From an uncultured Eubacteriales bacterium (GTDB taxonomy: Bacteria > Bacillota > Clostridia > Oscillospirales > UMGS1783): a stretch of 14,403 bases of DNA. The DNA is taken from assembly GCA_905209135.1 (NCBI GenBank), contig CAJLRT010000010.1:1-14403 (forward strand). Direction: 5' to 3'. The number at the start of each line of letters is the position of its first letter. Within the stretch, counting starts at the first letter, position 1. The notes beneath the pieces were generated by a model. That model was not told the origin of the DNA, made no database searches, and saw only the letters and a list, made by a program, of their open reading frames with translations. A program made the translations under genes and the position numbers. Shown in pieces: positions 1 through 7,681 of this stretch.

Positions 1-1
1 T

Positions 2-148
2 TCCATTTATGCAACGATATTGTCCAACGATATCAAGTATTACAGCGGAAAAATTACGGATCAGCTGCACATATCCCAGTCCTATATCTCCCGGCTGGAA
101 AAAAAGATTCTGGAGCGCCTCAAGCGCGAGATCGAAAAAATATCGTAA
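2..148 (+). CDS. sigE: SigE-like sporulation sigma factor, C-terminal end only
   Basis: Reading in frame from base 2 gives 48 residues ending at a TAA. The last 25 contain ISQSYISRLEKK followed by ILERLKREIEK, which is the recognition helix and tail of region 4 in SigE, the early mother-cell sigma factor of sporulation. The position directly upstream of sigG matches the spoIIGA-sigE-sigG order of Bacillus and Clostridia. The upstream residues are odd: where SigE normally has a conserved KTQK-VAD helix, this frame reads YYSGKITDQLH, and before that no SigE similarity is visible to me. The first 70 bases are about 39% GC against about 45% for the rest of the fragment. The gene may be intact but divergent, or this may be a 3' fragment beyond a recombination junction. 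The start lies outside the window. Confidence 0.72.
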   Translation, partial: SIYATILSNDIKYYSGKITDQLHISQSYISRLEKKILERLKREIEKIS

Positions 149-193
149 GGCGCAGTCTGTCAGATATTGTCTATAAATTAATCCCCGGCTCCG

Positions 194-222
194 GTATGAA
201 AGAAACGCCGCAGACCAATAAT
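194..222 (+). promoter_or_regulatory. Possible forespore (sigma-F/sigma-G type) promoter for sigG
   Basis: GTATG at 194-198 and CAATAAT at 216-222 are 17 bases apart. They resemble the forespore consensus (roughly GNATR, then CATNNTA), which is expected because sigG is known to be transcribed by sigma-F and by its own product. The spacing and the -10 match are imperfect, so this is a weak call based on two short motifs. Confidence 0.3.
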
Positions 223-244
223 GTACATATGAAGTTACGGTCTG
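211..244 (+). promoter_or_regulatory. Inverted repeat in the sigG leader reaching the Shine-Dalgarno
   Basis: CAGACC at 211-216 and GGTCTG at 239-244 are perfect reverse complements separated by 22 bases. The right arm ends on the first G of the GGAGG ribosome-binding site (244-248) of sigG. In a transcript reading through from sigE this could form a hairpin that partly masks the binding site. A 6-bp stem with a 22-base loop is weak, so the function is inference. Confidence 0.3.
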
Positions 245-257
245 GAGGTCGGCGGAT

Positions 258-1031
258 ATGCATCCCAACAAGGTTGAAATATGCGGTGTCAATACGGCAA
301 AACTGAAAGTCCTGCCTGCGGCGGAGAAGAGGGCGCTGCTGCAGCGGGTCAAAGACGGCGATATGCGCGCCCGGGAGGAGCTGATCGGCGGCAACCTGAA
401 ACTGGTGCTCAGCGTCGTGCAGCGCTTTGTGAACCGGAAAGAGGACCTGGACGACCTGTTCCAGATCGGCTGTATCGGCCTGATTAAGGCGATCGATAAT
501 TTTGATCTGAGCCAGAACGTGCAGTTTTCCACCTATGCCGTTCCCATGATTATCGGCGAGATCCGCCGGTATCTCCGCGACAACAACAGCATCCGCGTCA
601 GCCGCTCCATGCGCGATATTGCCTACAAGGCGCTGCAGGCCCGGGAACGGCTGAGCGCGCTGGGCAACAGCGACCCGACAGTCGAGCAGATCGCAAAGGA
701 GCTGGAGCTTCCCAAGGAGGACGTCGTCATGGCCCTCGACTCCATCGTGGACCCGGTGAGCCTGTACGAACCGGTCTACAACGAGGGCGCGGACGCAATT
801 TACGTCATGGACCAGATCGGCGACAATCGCAACACCGACGACAACTGGCTGGAGGAGATCTCCCTGAAGGAAGCGATCAAGAAACTCGGCGGCCGGGAAA
901 AGAAAATCCTGTCCCTGCGCTTTTTCGCCGGGAAGACGCAGGTGGAGGTTGCAAAGGAAATCGGCATCTCCCAGGCGCAGGTAAGCCGGCTGGAAAAATG
1001 CGCGCTCGACCGGATCAAAAGCCAGATCTGA
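258..1031 (+). CDS. sigG: RNA polymerase sigma-G, late forespore sigma factor
   Basis: The 257-residue product directs RNA polymerase to late forespore genes after engulfment. It starts with the signature NKVEICGV of SigG. Region 2 (about 43-112) contains NLKLVLSV, DLDDLFQIGCIGL and STYAVPMIIGEIRRYLRD. Region 3 follows from about 118 (SRSMRDIAYKAL), and region 4 (about 203-255) carries the helix-turn-helix KTQVEVAKEIGISQAQVSRL. The length equals the Bacillus protein (260 residues) closely. The ATG at 258 is preceded by GGAGG at 244-248 with 9-base spacing. It sits 109 bases after the SigE-like tail and is followed by a strong terminator, so sigE and sigG form a unit separate from miaB. SigG and SigF are close paralogs, but the N-terminal CGV motif and the location favour SigG. 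Confidence 0.97.
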   Translation: MHPNKVEICGVNTAKLKVLPAAEKRALLQRVKDGDMRAREELIGGNLKLVLSVVQRFVNRKEDLDDLFQIGCIGLIKAIDNFDLSQNVQFSTYAVPMIIGEIRRYLRDNNSIRVSRSMRDIAYKALQARERLSALGNSDPTVEQIAKELELPKEDVVMALDSIVDPVSLYEPVYNEGADAIYVMDQIGDNRNTDDNWLEEISLKEAIKKLGGREKKILSLRFFAGKTQVEVAKEIGISQAQVSRLEKCALDRIKSQI

Positions 1032-1047
1032 CCTGTGCGGCGTATAA

Positions 1048-1076
1048 CCGCGTCCCCGCCGGGGACGCGGTTTTTT
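1048..1076 (+). terminator. Rho-independent terminator after sigG
   Basis: CCGCGTCCCC (1048-1057) pairs perfectly with GGGGACGCGG (1061-1070) around a 3-base loop, and six T follow at 1071-1076. This is a textbook intrinsic terminator 16 bases after the sigG stop. Confidence 0.95.
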
Positions 1077-1089
1077 CATGATTTAGTCC

Positions 1090-1118
1090 TTTACTTCATC
1101 CTCAAAAAATGCTAAAAT
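1090..1118 (+). promoter_or_regulatory. Sigma-A promoter of the miaB-ricA-mutS-mutL-miaA operon
   Basis: TTTACT (1090-1095), a 17-base spacer, then TAAAAT (1113-1118) preceded by TG at 1110-1111, an extended -10 (TGnTAAAAT). It lies in an AT-rich 85-base gap between the sigG terminator and miaB, and would start transcription near 1125. It is the only good promoter I see before the genes that follow without terminators down to miaA. Confidence 0.62.
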
Positions 1119-1161
1119 ATGATAATAATCACGGAAAGTCTGGTAAAGGATCAATCGGTTT

Positions 1162-2598
1162 ATGACAGAGAGGCAAACGGATACGGGCAAGCGGGTAAGC
1201 CCGGAGGAAATGCAGCGCCAGCGCCAGTTTTGCGACATGGTCGCGGAATACGTGCGGGCGCAGTCGCAGCGGGAAGGGCGGCCTTTTCTCGCATATATTG
1301 TCACATACGGCTGCCAGCAGAACGAAGACGATTCGGAAAAGCTGATGGGGATGCTGGTGGAAATGGGCTTTGCGCCGGCCGACGTGCGCGAGCAGGCGGA
1401 CGTGATTCTCGTCAACACCTGCACCATCCGCGACCATGCCGAACGCAAGGCGCTCGGCAACATCGGCGCGCTGAAAAATCTCAAGCGCGCAAACCCGCGC
1501 CTGAAGATCGGCGTGTGCGGGTGCATGGTGCAGCAGCCGCATATTCCCGAGGAAATGCAGAGTAAGTTCCTGCATGTGGATTTCATGTTCGGCCCGCACG
1601 ATATATACCGGTTTCCCGAAATCCTTTACAAATCCTACTTCGGCGCGGAGCGCGCCAGCTATGTGCAGCAGAGCGAGGGCCGGATCGCGGAGGGCCTGCC
1701 GCAGTACCGGCGGCAGACGGCGGCGGCGTATGTCACCATCATGTCAGGCTGCAACAACTTCTGCTCCTACTGTATTGTGCCGTATGTGCGCGGCCGGGAG
1801 CGCAGCCGGGACATGGCTGCGATTCTGGATGAAATCTCGGGCCTTGTGCAGGGCGGATGCCGGGAAATCACGCTGCTTGGTCAAAATGTGAACTCCTACG
1901 GCAAGGACCTGGCCGGCGGCGCGTCCTTTTCCGAGCTGCTGCGGGCTATCGACGCCGTCCCGGGCGATTTCCGCATCCGGTTTATGACTTCTCATCCCAA
2001 GGACATCGGCAAGGACGTGATCGACGCCATGGCCGATTGCCCCAAGGTGTGCAAGCAGCTTCATCTGCCCGTGCAGTCCGGCAGCGACGAGATCCTCGCC
2101 CGCATGAACCGCAAATACACTTCGGCCGATTATCTGGAAACCGTCCGCTACGCCAGAGAGCGCATGCCGGAAATCGTCCTGTCGAGCGATATCATCGTCG
2201 GTTTTCCGGGCGAGACGGAGGAGATGTTTGAGGACACCCTGCGCCTTGTCGCGCAAGTGCGCTACGATATGCTGTTCAGCTTCATCTATTCCCGGCGGAA
2301 GGGCACGCCGGCGTACAGCATGGAGGGGCAGATTCCGTATGCGGACAAGCTGCGCCGTTTCAACCGGCTCATACAGGCGCAAAACGCCCTTTCCGCCGAC
2401 GCCAACGCACAGTACATGGGCCGCTGCGTCCGCGTTCTGTGCCTGGGCAAAAACGAAAAGAACCCGGCCCTGCTGGAAGGGCGGACAGACGGCAACAAGC
2501 TCGTGTTTTTCCGGGGCGGAGACGAGCTTGTCGGAAATTTTGTAAACGTATGCATCACCGAACCCAAAACCTATTTCATGTTCGGTGAAATTCAATAA
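1162..2598 (+). CDS. miaB: tRNA-2-methylthio-N6-dimethylallyladenosine(37) synthase MiaB
   Basis: The 478-residue radical-SAM methylthiotransferase converts i6A37 to ms2i6A37 in tRNAs reading UNN codons. It works directly after MiaA, which is encoded further down the same operon. The N-terminal methylthiotransferase domain supplies three Cys for the auxiliary [4Fe-4S] cluster: C51 (TYGCQQNE), C87 (NTCTIRDHAE) and C121 (GVCGCM). The radical-SAM motif is GCNNFCSYC (C197, C201, C204), followed by PYVRGRERSR. The last 65 or so residues form a TRAM RNA-binding domain. A 40-residue N-terminal extension precedes the first conserved strand. The ATG follows AAAGGA at 1145-1150. RimO and MtaB are related alternatives, but the PYVRGRERSR signature and the neighbouring ricA and mutS point to MiaB. 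Confidence 0.96.
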   Translation: MTERQTDTGKRVSPEEMQRQRQFCDMVAEYVRAQSQREGRPFLAYIVTYGCQQNEDDSEKLMGMLVEMGFAPADVREQADVILVNTCTIRDHAERKALGNIGALKNLKRANPRLKIGVCGCMVQQPHIPEEMQSKFLHVDFMFGPHDIYRFPEILYKSYFGAERASYVQQSEGRIAEGLPQYRRQTAAAYVTIMSGCNNFCSYCIVPYVRGRERSRDMAAILDEISGLVQGGCREITLLGQNVNSYGKDLAGGASFSELLRAIDAVPGDFRIRFMTSHPKDIGKDVIDAMADCPKVCKQLHLPVQSGSDEILARMNRKYTSADYLETVRYARERMPEIVLSSDIIVGFPGETEEMFEDTLRLVAQVRYDMLFSFIYSRRKGTPAYSMEGQIPYADKLRRFNRLIQAQNALSADANAQYMGRCVRVLCLGKNEKNPALLEGRTDGNKLVFFRGGDELVGNFVNVCITEPKTYFMFGEIQ

Positions 2599-2600
2599 GC

Positions 2601-2606
2601 GGGAGG
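2601..2606 (+). promoter_or_regulatory. Ribosome-binding site fixing the ricA start at 2615
   Basis: GGGAGG lies 8 bases before the ATG at 2615. An in-frame ATG at 2585 is upstream of this site and inside miaB, so it is not favoured. Confidence 0.85.
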
Positions 2607-2614
2607 AAATACAA

Positions 2615-3004
2615 ATGGACCAGATCAGACAGACAGTTGCCATGCTCGGGGAGCAGATCCGGCAGTCGAACGCATACAGGGAATATGTCGAGGCGGACGC
2701 GCTCTACCATGCCGACGCGCCGCTGCAGGCGCTGGTGGGCGAGTTTAACAAAGCGCGCCAGACGCTGATGGACGAGCGCTCGGCAGGGGAGAAGGACATG
2801 GCGAAAATCGAGCAGGCGCAGAAGAGCATGCAGGAACTGTACGACCGCATTATGAAAAGCGAGGTTGCGCAGGCCGCAGTGCAGAAGCAGGCGGCTTACG
2901 ACAAATTCCTGCAGCAGGTGTACAACCTGATCAACTTTGAAATCAACGGCGAGGACGCCGGCGGCTGTTCAGGCGGCTGCGCCTCCTGTTCCGGCTGCCA
3001 CTGA
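2615..3004 (+). CDS. ricA: YlbF/YmcA (RicA) family protein with Cys-rich tail
   Basis: This is a 129-residue, mostly alpha-helical protein of the YlbF/YmcA family. In Bacillus subtilis RicA (YmcA), RicF (YlbF) and RicT (YaaT) form a complex that binds [4Fe-4S] clusters and affects RNase Y-dependent mRNA maturation, biofilm formation, competence and sporulation. The position between miaB and mutS matches ymcA of Bacillus (there miaB-ricA-cotE-mutS-mutL; cotE is absent here). The body (1-110) reads as long amphipathic helices. The tail has four Cys, C118, C122, C125 and C128, in GGCSGGCASCSGCH, fitting an Fe-S ligand set. No transmembrane segment is seen. Assignment to RicA rather than RicF rests on synteny, so the paralog is less certain than the family. 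Confidence 0.85.
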   Translation: MDQIRQTVAMLGEQIRQSNAYREYVEADALYHADAPLQALVGEFNKARQTLMDERSAGEKDMAKIEQAQKSMQELYDRIMKSEVAQAAVQKQAAYDKFLQQVYNLINFEINGEDAGGCSGGCASCSGCH

Positions 3005-3043
3005 CGGGAAACAGACATACAAGACAATTAGGGAGTAAAACAG

Positions 3044-5659
3044 ATGGCGAAAACGCAGGCTATGAGCCCGATGATGACGCAGTACTGCCAGATCAAGGAA
3101 GAAAACCGGGACTGTATCGTCTTTTACAGGCTGGGCGACTTTTACGAAATGTTTTTCGAGGACGCGGAGCTCGCGTCCCGTGAGCTGGACCTGACCCTGA
3201 CCGCCCGGGACTGCGGGCAGGACAAGCGCGCCCCCATGTGCGGCGTGCCGTACCACAGCAGCGAAGCGTATATCAACCGTCTGATCGCAAAGGGGTATAA
3301 AGTCGCCATCTGCGAGCAGACGGAGGACCCGGCGCAGGCCAAAGGCCTTGTCCGGCGCGAGATCGTGCGCGTCATCACGCCCGGCACCGTGATCGACACC
3401 AAGTTTCTGGACGAGACGAAGAACAACTATATAGCCGGCATGTATTTTGCGGACGATGCCGCCGCCGTCGTATTCGCCGATATTTCGACAGGCGACGTCT
3501 ATGCAACGGAAATCAGCAGCGCGATTGAACAGAACGTCGTCAATGAGATCGGCAAGTTCGCGCCGGCGGAGCTGGTATACAGCGGGAAACTGCCGGACAA
3601 GGTGCTCCGCTTTGCGCGGGAGCGCCTGCTGTGCGCAATCACTGAACGGCCCGCGCAGGATTTCGACTGCGAGGCGTGCCGCGGCGTCGTGCAGAACCAG
3701 TTCCACGCGTCGTCGCTTGCGGAACTGGGCCTGTCCGAGAACGGCCCGGGCGTGCGCGCGCTCGGCGGCCTGTTCTCCTACCTGTATCAAACCCAGTTTA
3801 GCAAAATGGAGCACTGCAACAAGCTGTCCGTATACACCAACACCCGTTTCATGGAGCTCGACCTGACCGCCCGCCGCAACCTGGAACTGTGCGAGACCAT
3901 GCGCGACCGCAAAAAGCACGGCTCTCTGCTTGGCGTTATGGACCGGACCCGAACATCCATGGGCGGCCGCCTCCTGCGCAGCTGGATCGAGCAGCCGCTC
4001 GTCAACCAGGCGGAAATCAACCGCCGCCTCAGCGCCGTGCAGGCGCTCAAGGAAAACTATGCTGCGCGCGTGCAGCTCACGGAACAGCTGGACGGCATTT
4101 ACGACATAGAACGGCTGATGACGAAGGTCGTCTACAACACGGCGGGGGGCAAGGACCTGCTGGCCCTGGCCGGGACCCTGCGCAACATCCCGGGCATCAA
4201 GGCGTCGCTCCAGCCGCTGGAGTCAGAGTACCTGCGCGCCCTCAACGGCGCACTGGACCCGCTGGACGCGCTGTCCGGGCATATTCTGTCCGCCATTTCC
4301 GAAAACTGCCCGTTTTCCGTGCGCGAACTGGGCCTGATCCGGGACGGCTACCACGAGGAAGTGGACAGGCTGCGCAGCCTGCTCAACGACACCCGCAGCG
4401 TGATTGCCGAGATGGAGCGCAAGGAGCGGGACGCCACCGGGATCAAGAACCTGAAAATAGGCTACAACAAGGTTTTCGGCTATTACATAGAGGTCACGAA
4501 ATCCAATATCGGCATGGCGCCGGAGCGCTATATCCGCAAGCAGACCCTGGCGAACTGCGAAAGGTATGTCACCGCCGAACTCAAGGAACTCGAAGACCAG
4601 ATCATGAGCGCTTCCGAGAAGCTTTCCCGGCTCGAATACGAGCTGTTCTGCGAGGTGCGCGAACGCGTGACCGAGTCGCTCGGCAGCATTCAGCGCAACG
4701 CCACCGCGCTCGCGCAGGCGGACGTGCTCTGCTCCTTTGCGGCGCTTGCGGAAAAGAACAACTACGTCATGCCCGTCGTCACCTATTCGGACGCCATCCG
4801 CATCACCGGCGGCCGGCATCCCGTGGTCGAAACCATGCTGCAGGGCGGCCTGTTCGTCCCCAACGACACGTATCTGGACAACCGCGGCGACCGCCTGCTC
4901 ATCATCACCGGCCCCAATATGGCCGGCAAGTCCACATATATGCGGCAGGTGGCGCTGATCGTGCTCATGGCGCAGATCGGCTCTTTTGTCCCGGCGCAGA
5001 GCGCCGAGATCGGGATCGTGGACAAGATCTTCACCCGCGTCGGCGCGTCGGACGACCTCGCCTCGGGCCAGTCCACCTTTATGCTGGAGATGACGGAGGT
5101 CGCGCATATCCTCAAAAACGCAACGGAAAAATCGCTTGTAATCTACGATGAAATCGGCCGCGGCACCAGCACGTTCGACGGCATGTCCATCGCCCGCGCC
5201 GTATTGGAATACACGGCGGACAGCGCATGCCTCGGCGCAAAGTCCCTGTTCGCCACCCACTACCACGAGCTCACGTCGCTCGAAGGCGAAATCGAGGGCG
5301 TGAAAAACTATCAGATCGCAGTCAAAAAACGCGGGGACGACATCGTGTTCCTGCGCAAGATTATCCGCGGCGGCGCGGACGACAGCTACGGCATTGAGGT
5401 GGCGAAGCTGGCCGGCATCCCGGACGCGGTGATTGCGAACGCCAAAAAAATTCTGGGAAGCCTCGCCCTGCACACGGGCGGGACGAAGGGAATCCGGGGC
5501 ACGGCCCGCCAGTTCGACCTGGAGTTTGAACAGATGTCGCTGGCCGGAAATCTGCCCAATGAACTCTATCAGGAACTGAAGGATATCGACGTGGACGTGC
5601 TCACGCCCATCGAGGGGCTGAACAAGCTGCACCAGCTCGTCCATAAAGCAAAGCAATAG
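3044..5659 (+). CDS. mutS: DNA mismatch repair ATPase MutS
   Basis: The 871-residue protein recognises mismatches and small loops and recruits MutL, encoded immediately downstream. The N-terminal mismatch-binding domain has the Phe-X-Glu wedge at F33-Y-E35 (GDFYEMFFED), which separates MutS from MutS2. The connector, lever and clamp regions span roughly 120-560 (YYIEVTKSN in the clamp part). The ABC-type ATPase has Walker A GPNMAGKST (623-631), Walker B ending VIYDE with D702 and E703, then GRGTSTFDG and the FATHYHELT switch. Near the C-terminus QMSL (830-833) resembles the sliding-clamp-binding motif. GGGAG at 3031-3035 stands 8 bases before the ATG. It starts 39 bases after ricA and ends 20 bases before mutL. 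Confidence 0.98.
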   Translation: MAKTQAMSPMMTQYCQIKEENRDCIVFYRLGDFYEMFFEDAELASRELDLTLTARDCGQDKRAPMCGVPYHSSEAYINRLIAKGYKVAICEQTEDPAQAKGLVRREIVRVITPGTVIDTKFLDETKNNYIAGMYFADDAAAVVFADISTGDVYATEISSAIEQNVVNEIGKFAPAELVYSGKLPDKVLRFARERLLCAITERPAQDFDCEACRGVVQNQFHASSLAELGLSENGPGVRALGGLFSYLYQTQFSKMEHCNKLSVYTNTRFMELDLTARRNLELCETMRDRKKHGSLLGVMDRTRTSMGGRLLRSWIEQPLVNQAEINRRLSAVQALKENYAARVQLTEQLDGIYDIERLMTKVVYNTAGGKDLLALAGTLRNIPGIKASLQPLESEYLRALNGALDPLDALSGHILSAISENCPFSVRELGLIRDGYHEEVDRLRSLLNDTRSVIAEMERKERDATGIKNLKIGYNKVFGYYIEVTKSNIGMAPERYIRKQTLANCERYVTAELKELEDQIMSASEKLSRLEYELFCEVRERVTESLGSIQRNATALAQADVLCSFAALAEKNNYVMPVVTYSDAIRITGGRHPVVETMLQGGLFVPNDTYLDNRGDRLLIITGPNMAGKSTYMRQVALIVLMAQIGSFVPAQSAEIGIVDKIFTRVGASDDLASGQSTFMLEMTEVAHILKNATEKSLVIYDEIGRGTSTFDGMSIARAVLEYTADSACLGAKSLFATHYHELTSLEGEIEGVKNYQIAVKKRGDDIVFLRKIIRGGADDSYGIEVAKLAGIPDAVIANAKKILGSLALHTGGTKGIRGTARQFDLEFEQMSLAGNLPNELYQELKDIDVDVLTPIEGLNKLHQLVHKAKQ

Positions 5660-5679
5660 CCTCGAATCGGAGGGAGCCA

Positions 5680-7680
5680 ATGGACAAAATTGCCGTACTG
5701 CCAAAAGAGACCGCCCAGCTGATCGCGGCCGGAGAGGTTGTGGAACGCCCCGCTTCGGTCGTCAAGGAACTCGTGGAAAACGCCATTGACGCCGGCGCTT
5801 CCGCCGTCACCGTGGATATATCGGACGGCGGCACAACCAGCATCCGCGTGCAGGACAACGGCTCGGGCATGAGCGAGGCCGACGCGCGCGCCTGCTTTCT
5901 GCGCCATGCCACGAGCAAGGTCCGCCGCGCGGAGGACATATACCGGGTCCAGACCCTCGGCTTCCGCGGCGAGGCGCTCGCCTCCATCGCGGCGGTGGCC
6001 CGGGTCCGGCTGGTGACCAAGCGCGCCGAGGACGAGACCGGCACGCTGGTCCGCATGGAGGGCGGAACCCTTGCCGAGCAGGCGCCGTTCGGCTGCCCGG
6101 ACGGAACGGTCATCACCGTCTCGGACCTGTTTTACAATACGCCCGCGCGCAAGAAGTTTCTCAAATCCGTGCGCAGCGAGACGAGCGCCATCCTCGCCCT
6201 TGCCGACAGGCTCGCCCTCTCGCATCCCGAAATCTCCTTCCGCGTAATCAGCCAGGGCAGGGAAGAGCTGTTCACGCCGGGCGACGGCGTGCTCCGAAAC
6301 GCAGTCCACGCCGTGCTGGGCGCGAAAGTGGCGGAGGCCCTTTTGCCGGTCGAGTACAAGGTGAACGGCGTGTCCATCACTGGCTATATTACAAAGCCCC
6401 TGTTCGCGCGCGGGAACAGGAATATGCAGTATTTTTTCATCAACGACAGGACGGTACAGTCCAAGACGCTGTACGCGACTCTGGACGCGGCGTACAAAGG
6501 CAGCATCATGGCCGGCAAATTCCCCGGCTGCATTCTGCACATCGCCGTCGACCCTGCGCGCATCGACGTAAACGTCCATCCCACAAAGAGCGTTGTCAAA
6601 TTCTCGGATGAAAACGAGATTTTCAACTATATGCTGCGCGCCGTGCACGAAGCGCTGCGCGGCGAGGGCCAGCAGTTTACGGCCAGGCCGGATACACGGC
6701 CCGCGCAGGAGCCGGGAAAAAGCACAATCCGGCCCGCGCCCAAACGCGACCTCTCCGCTTTCTTCGAGCAGGAGGCCGTCCAGCCCGCCATGTCCGCGCC
6801 GACCGGTCCGCCCAGGCCGGCGGCGGGCGCGTCCGCTTTCAGCGGGCAGAGCGCTTTCAGCCGGACGGGGACGGCCTGCCGCGATTCCGCCGCGCCCGTG
6901 AACCTGTACGGCGGCGTTCCCGCCCCGCCGAAATACGACGCGGTCAGCACCCTGGCCGACAGCGGGGGCGCGATTCCGGTCGGCGTCATGCCGCCGGCGT
7001 TCAAGCCGTCGCCCGCGGCGCCGTCCAGCCTGCCCACGTTCCGCATAGAGCCCCCCGCGCCGGCAGCCGAGCCCGAACCAGTTCCCGCGTCCGCCGAGCC
7101 GGAGCCGGCGGAACCGGTGCTCTATATCGGCGAAGTCCTGCGCACATATCTGATCGCCCAGCGCGGCGACGAAGTGTATTTTGTGGACAAACACGCCGCC
7201 CACGAGCGCATTTTATACGACCAGCTTGCGCAGGCCGGCGACACGCCTGTCAGCCAGCCGCTGCTGTTGTCCCGTACGCTCCTGCTGGGCAAGCGGGAAA
7301 AAAGCGCGCTTTTGGAAAATGCGGAGAGTCTGGAGCGCTGCGGGTTTGAAATCGGCGATCTGGGCGGCGGAACGCTCACGGTGCGCGCCGTGCCGCATGT
7401 GCTCGACGACGACGATGTGGAGACGGCCCTCGCTGAAATCGCGGACGAACTGCTCGCGGGAAAGGGCGGCGCGGAGCTTTCCAAGCTGGACAGTATCCGC
7501 GCGGTCACGGCCTGCAAGGCCGCCGTCAAGGCCGGGCAGAAAAACGACCCGCGTGAAAACGAAGCGCTGCTGGAACAGCTCTTCTCGCGGCCCGACCTGA
7601 AATACTGCCCGCACGGCCGGCCGCTGATCTATACCCTGACAAAGCGCGACTTTGAAAAATTCTTCAAGAGGATCGTGTGA
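5680..7680 (+). CDS. mutL: DNA mismatch repair protein MutL, endonuclease type
   Basis: The 666-residue protein couples MutS to strand incision and excision. The N-terminal GHKL ATPase has motif I ENAIDAG (33-39), DNGSGM (59-64) and TLGFRGEALASI (92-103). A long Pro/Ala/Glu-rich linker with low complexity runs from about 330 to 490. The C-terminal dimerisation and endonuclease domain has DKHAAHERILYD (503-514), the counterpart of DQHA(x)2E(x)4E of MutL proteins in organisms without MutH. It also has ACKAAVKAG and CPHGRP (643-648). Two motif positions differ from the textbook form: K504 for Gln and D514 for the last Glu. QPLLLS (526-531) sits where Bacillus MutL has its clamp-binding motif. 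The start follows GGAGGGAG at 5669-5676. Confidence 0.97.
   Translation: MDKIAVLPKETAQLIAAGEVVERPASVVKELVENAIDAGASAVTVDISDGGTTSIRVQDNGSGMSEADARACFLRHATSKVRRAEDIYRVQTLGFRGEALASIAAVARVRLVTKRAEDETGTLVRMEGGTLAEQAPFGCPDGTVITVSDLFYNTPARKKFLKSVRSETSAILALADRLALSHPEISFRVISQGREELFTPGDGVLRNAVHAVLGAKVAEALLPVEYKVNGVSITGYITKPLFARGNRNMQYFFINDRTVQSKTLYATLDAAYKGSIMAGKFPGCILHIAVDPARIDVNVHPTKSVVKFSDENEIFNYMLRAVHEALRGEGQQFTARPDTRPAQEPGKSTIRPAPKRDLSAFFEQEAVQPAMSAPTGPPRPAAGASAFSGQSAFSRTGTACRDSAAPVNLYGGVPAPPKYDAVSTLADSGGAIPVGVMPPAFKPSPAAPSSLPTFRIEPPAPAAEPEPVPASAEPEPAEPVLYIGEVLRTYLIAQRGDEVYFVDKHAAHERILYDQLAQAGDTPVSQPLLLSRTLLLGKREKSALLENAESLERCGFEIGDLGGGTLTVRAVPHVLDDDDVETALAEIADELLAGKGGAELSKLDSIRAVTACKAAVKAGQKNDPRENEALLEQLFSRPDLKYCPHGRPLIYTLTKRDFEKFFKRIV
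7666..7672 (+). promoter_or_regulatory. Ribosome-binding site fixing the miaA start at 7682
   Basis: AAGAGGA inside the end of mutL lies 9 bases before the ATG at 7682. An earlier in-frame ATG (7652) would add ten mutL-overlapping residues without conserved character and has no comparable site. Confidence 0.8.
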
Positions 7681-7681
7681 T

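Noticed and set aside
4223..5704. Long open frame on the - strand (493 codons) opposite mutS
   Set aside because: It lies wholly opposite confident mutS sequence, shows no family motif, and is rich in His, Val, Asp and Arg as expected from reading the antisense of GC-rich codons.
5569..7203. Long open frame on the - strand (544 codons) opposite mutL
   Set aside because: Same reasoning: antisense of mutL, Arg/Gly-rich low complexity, no ribosome site or recognisable domain.
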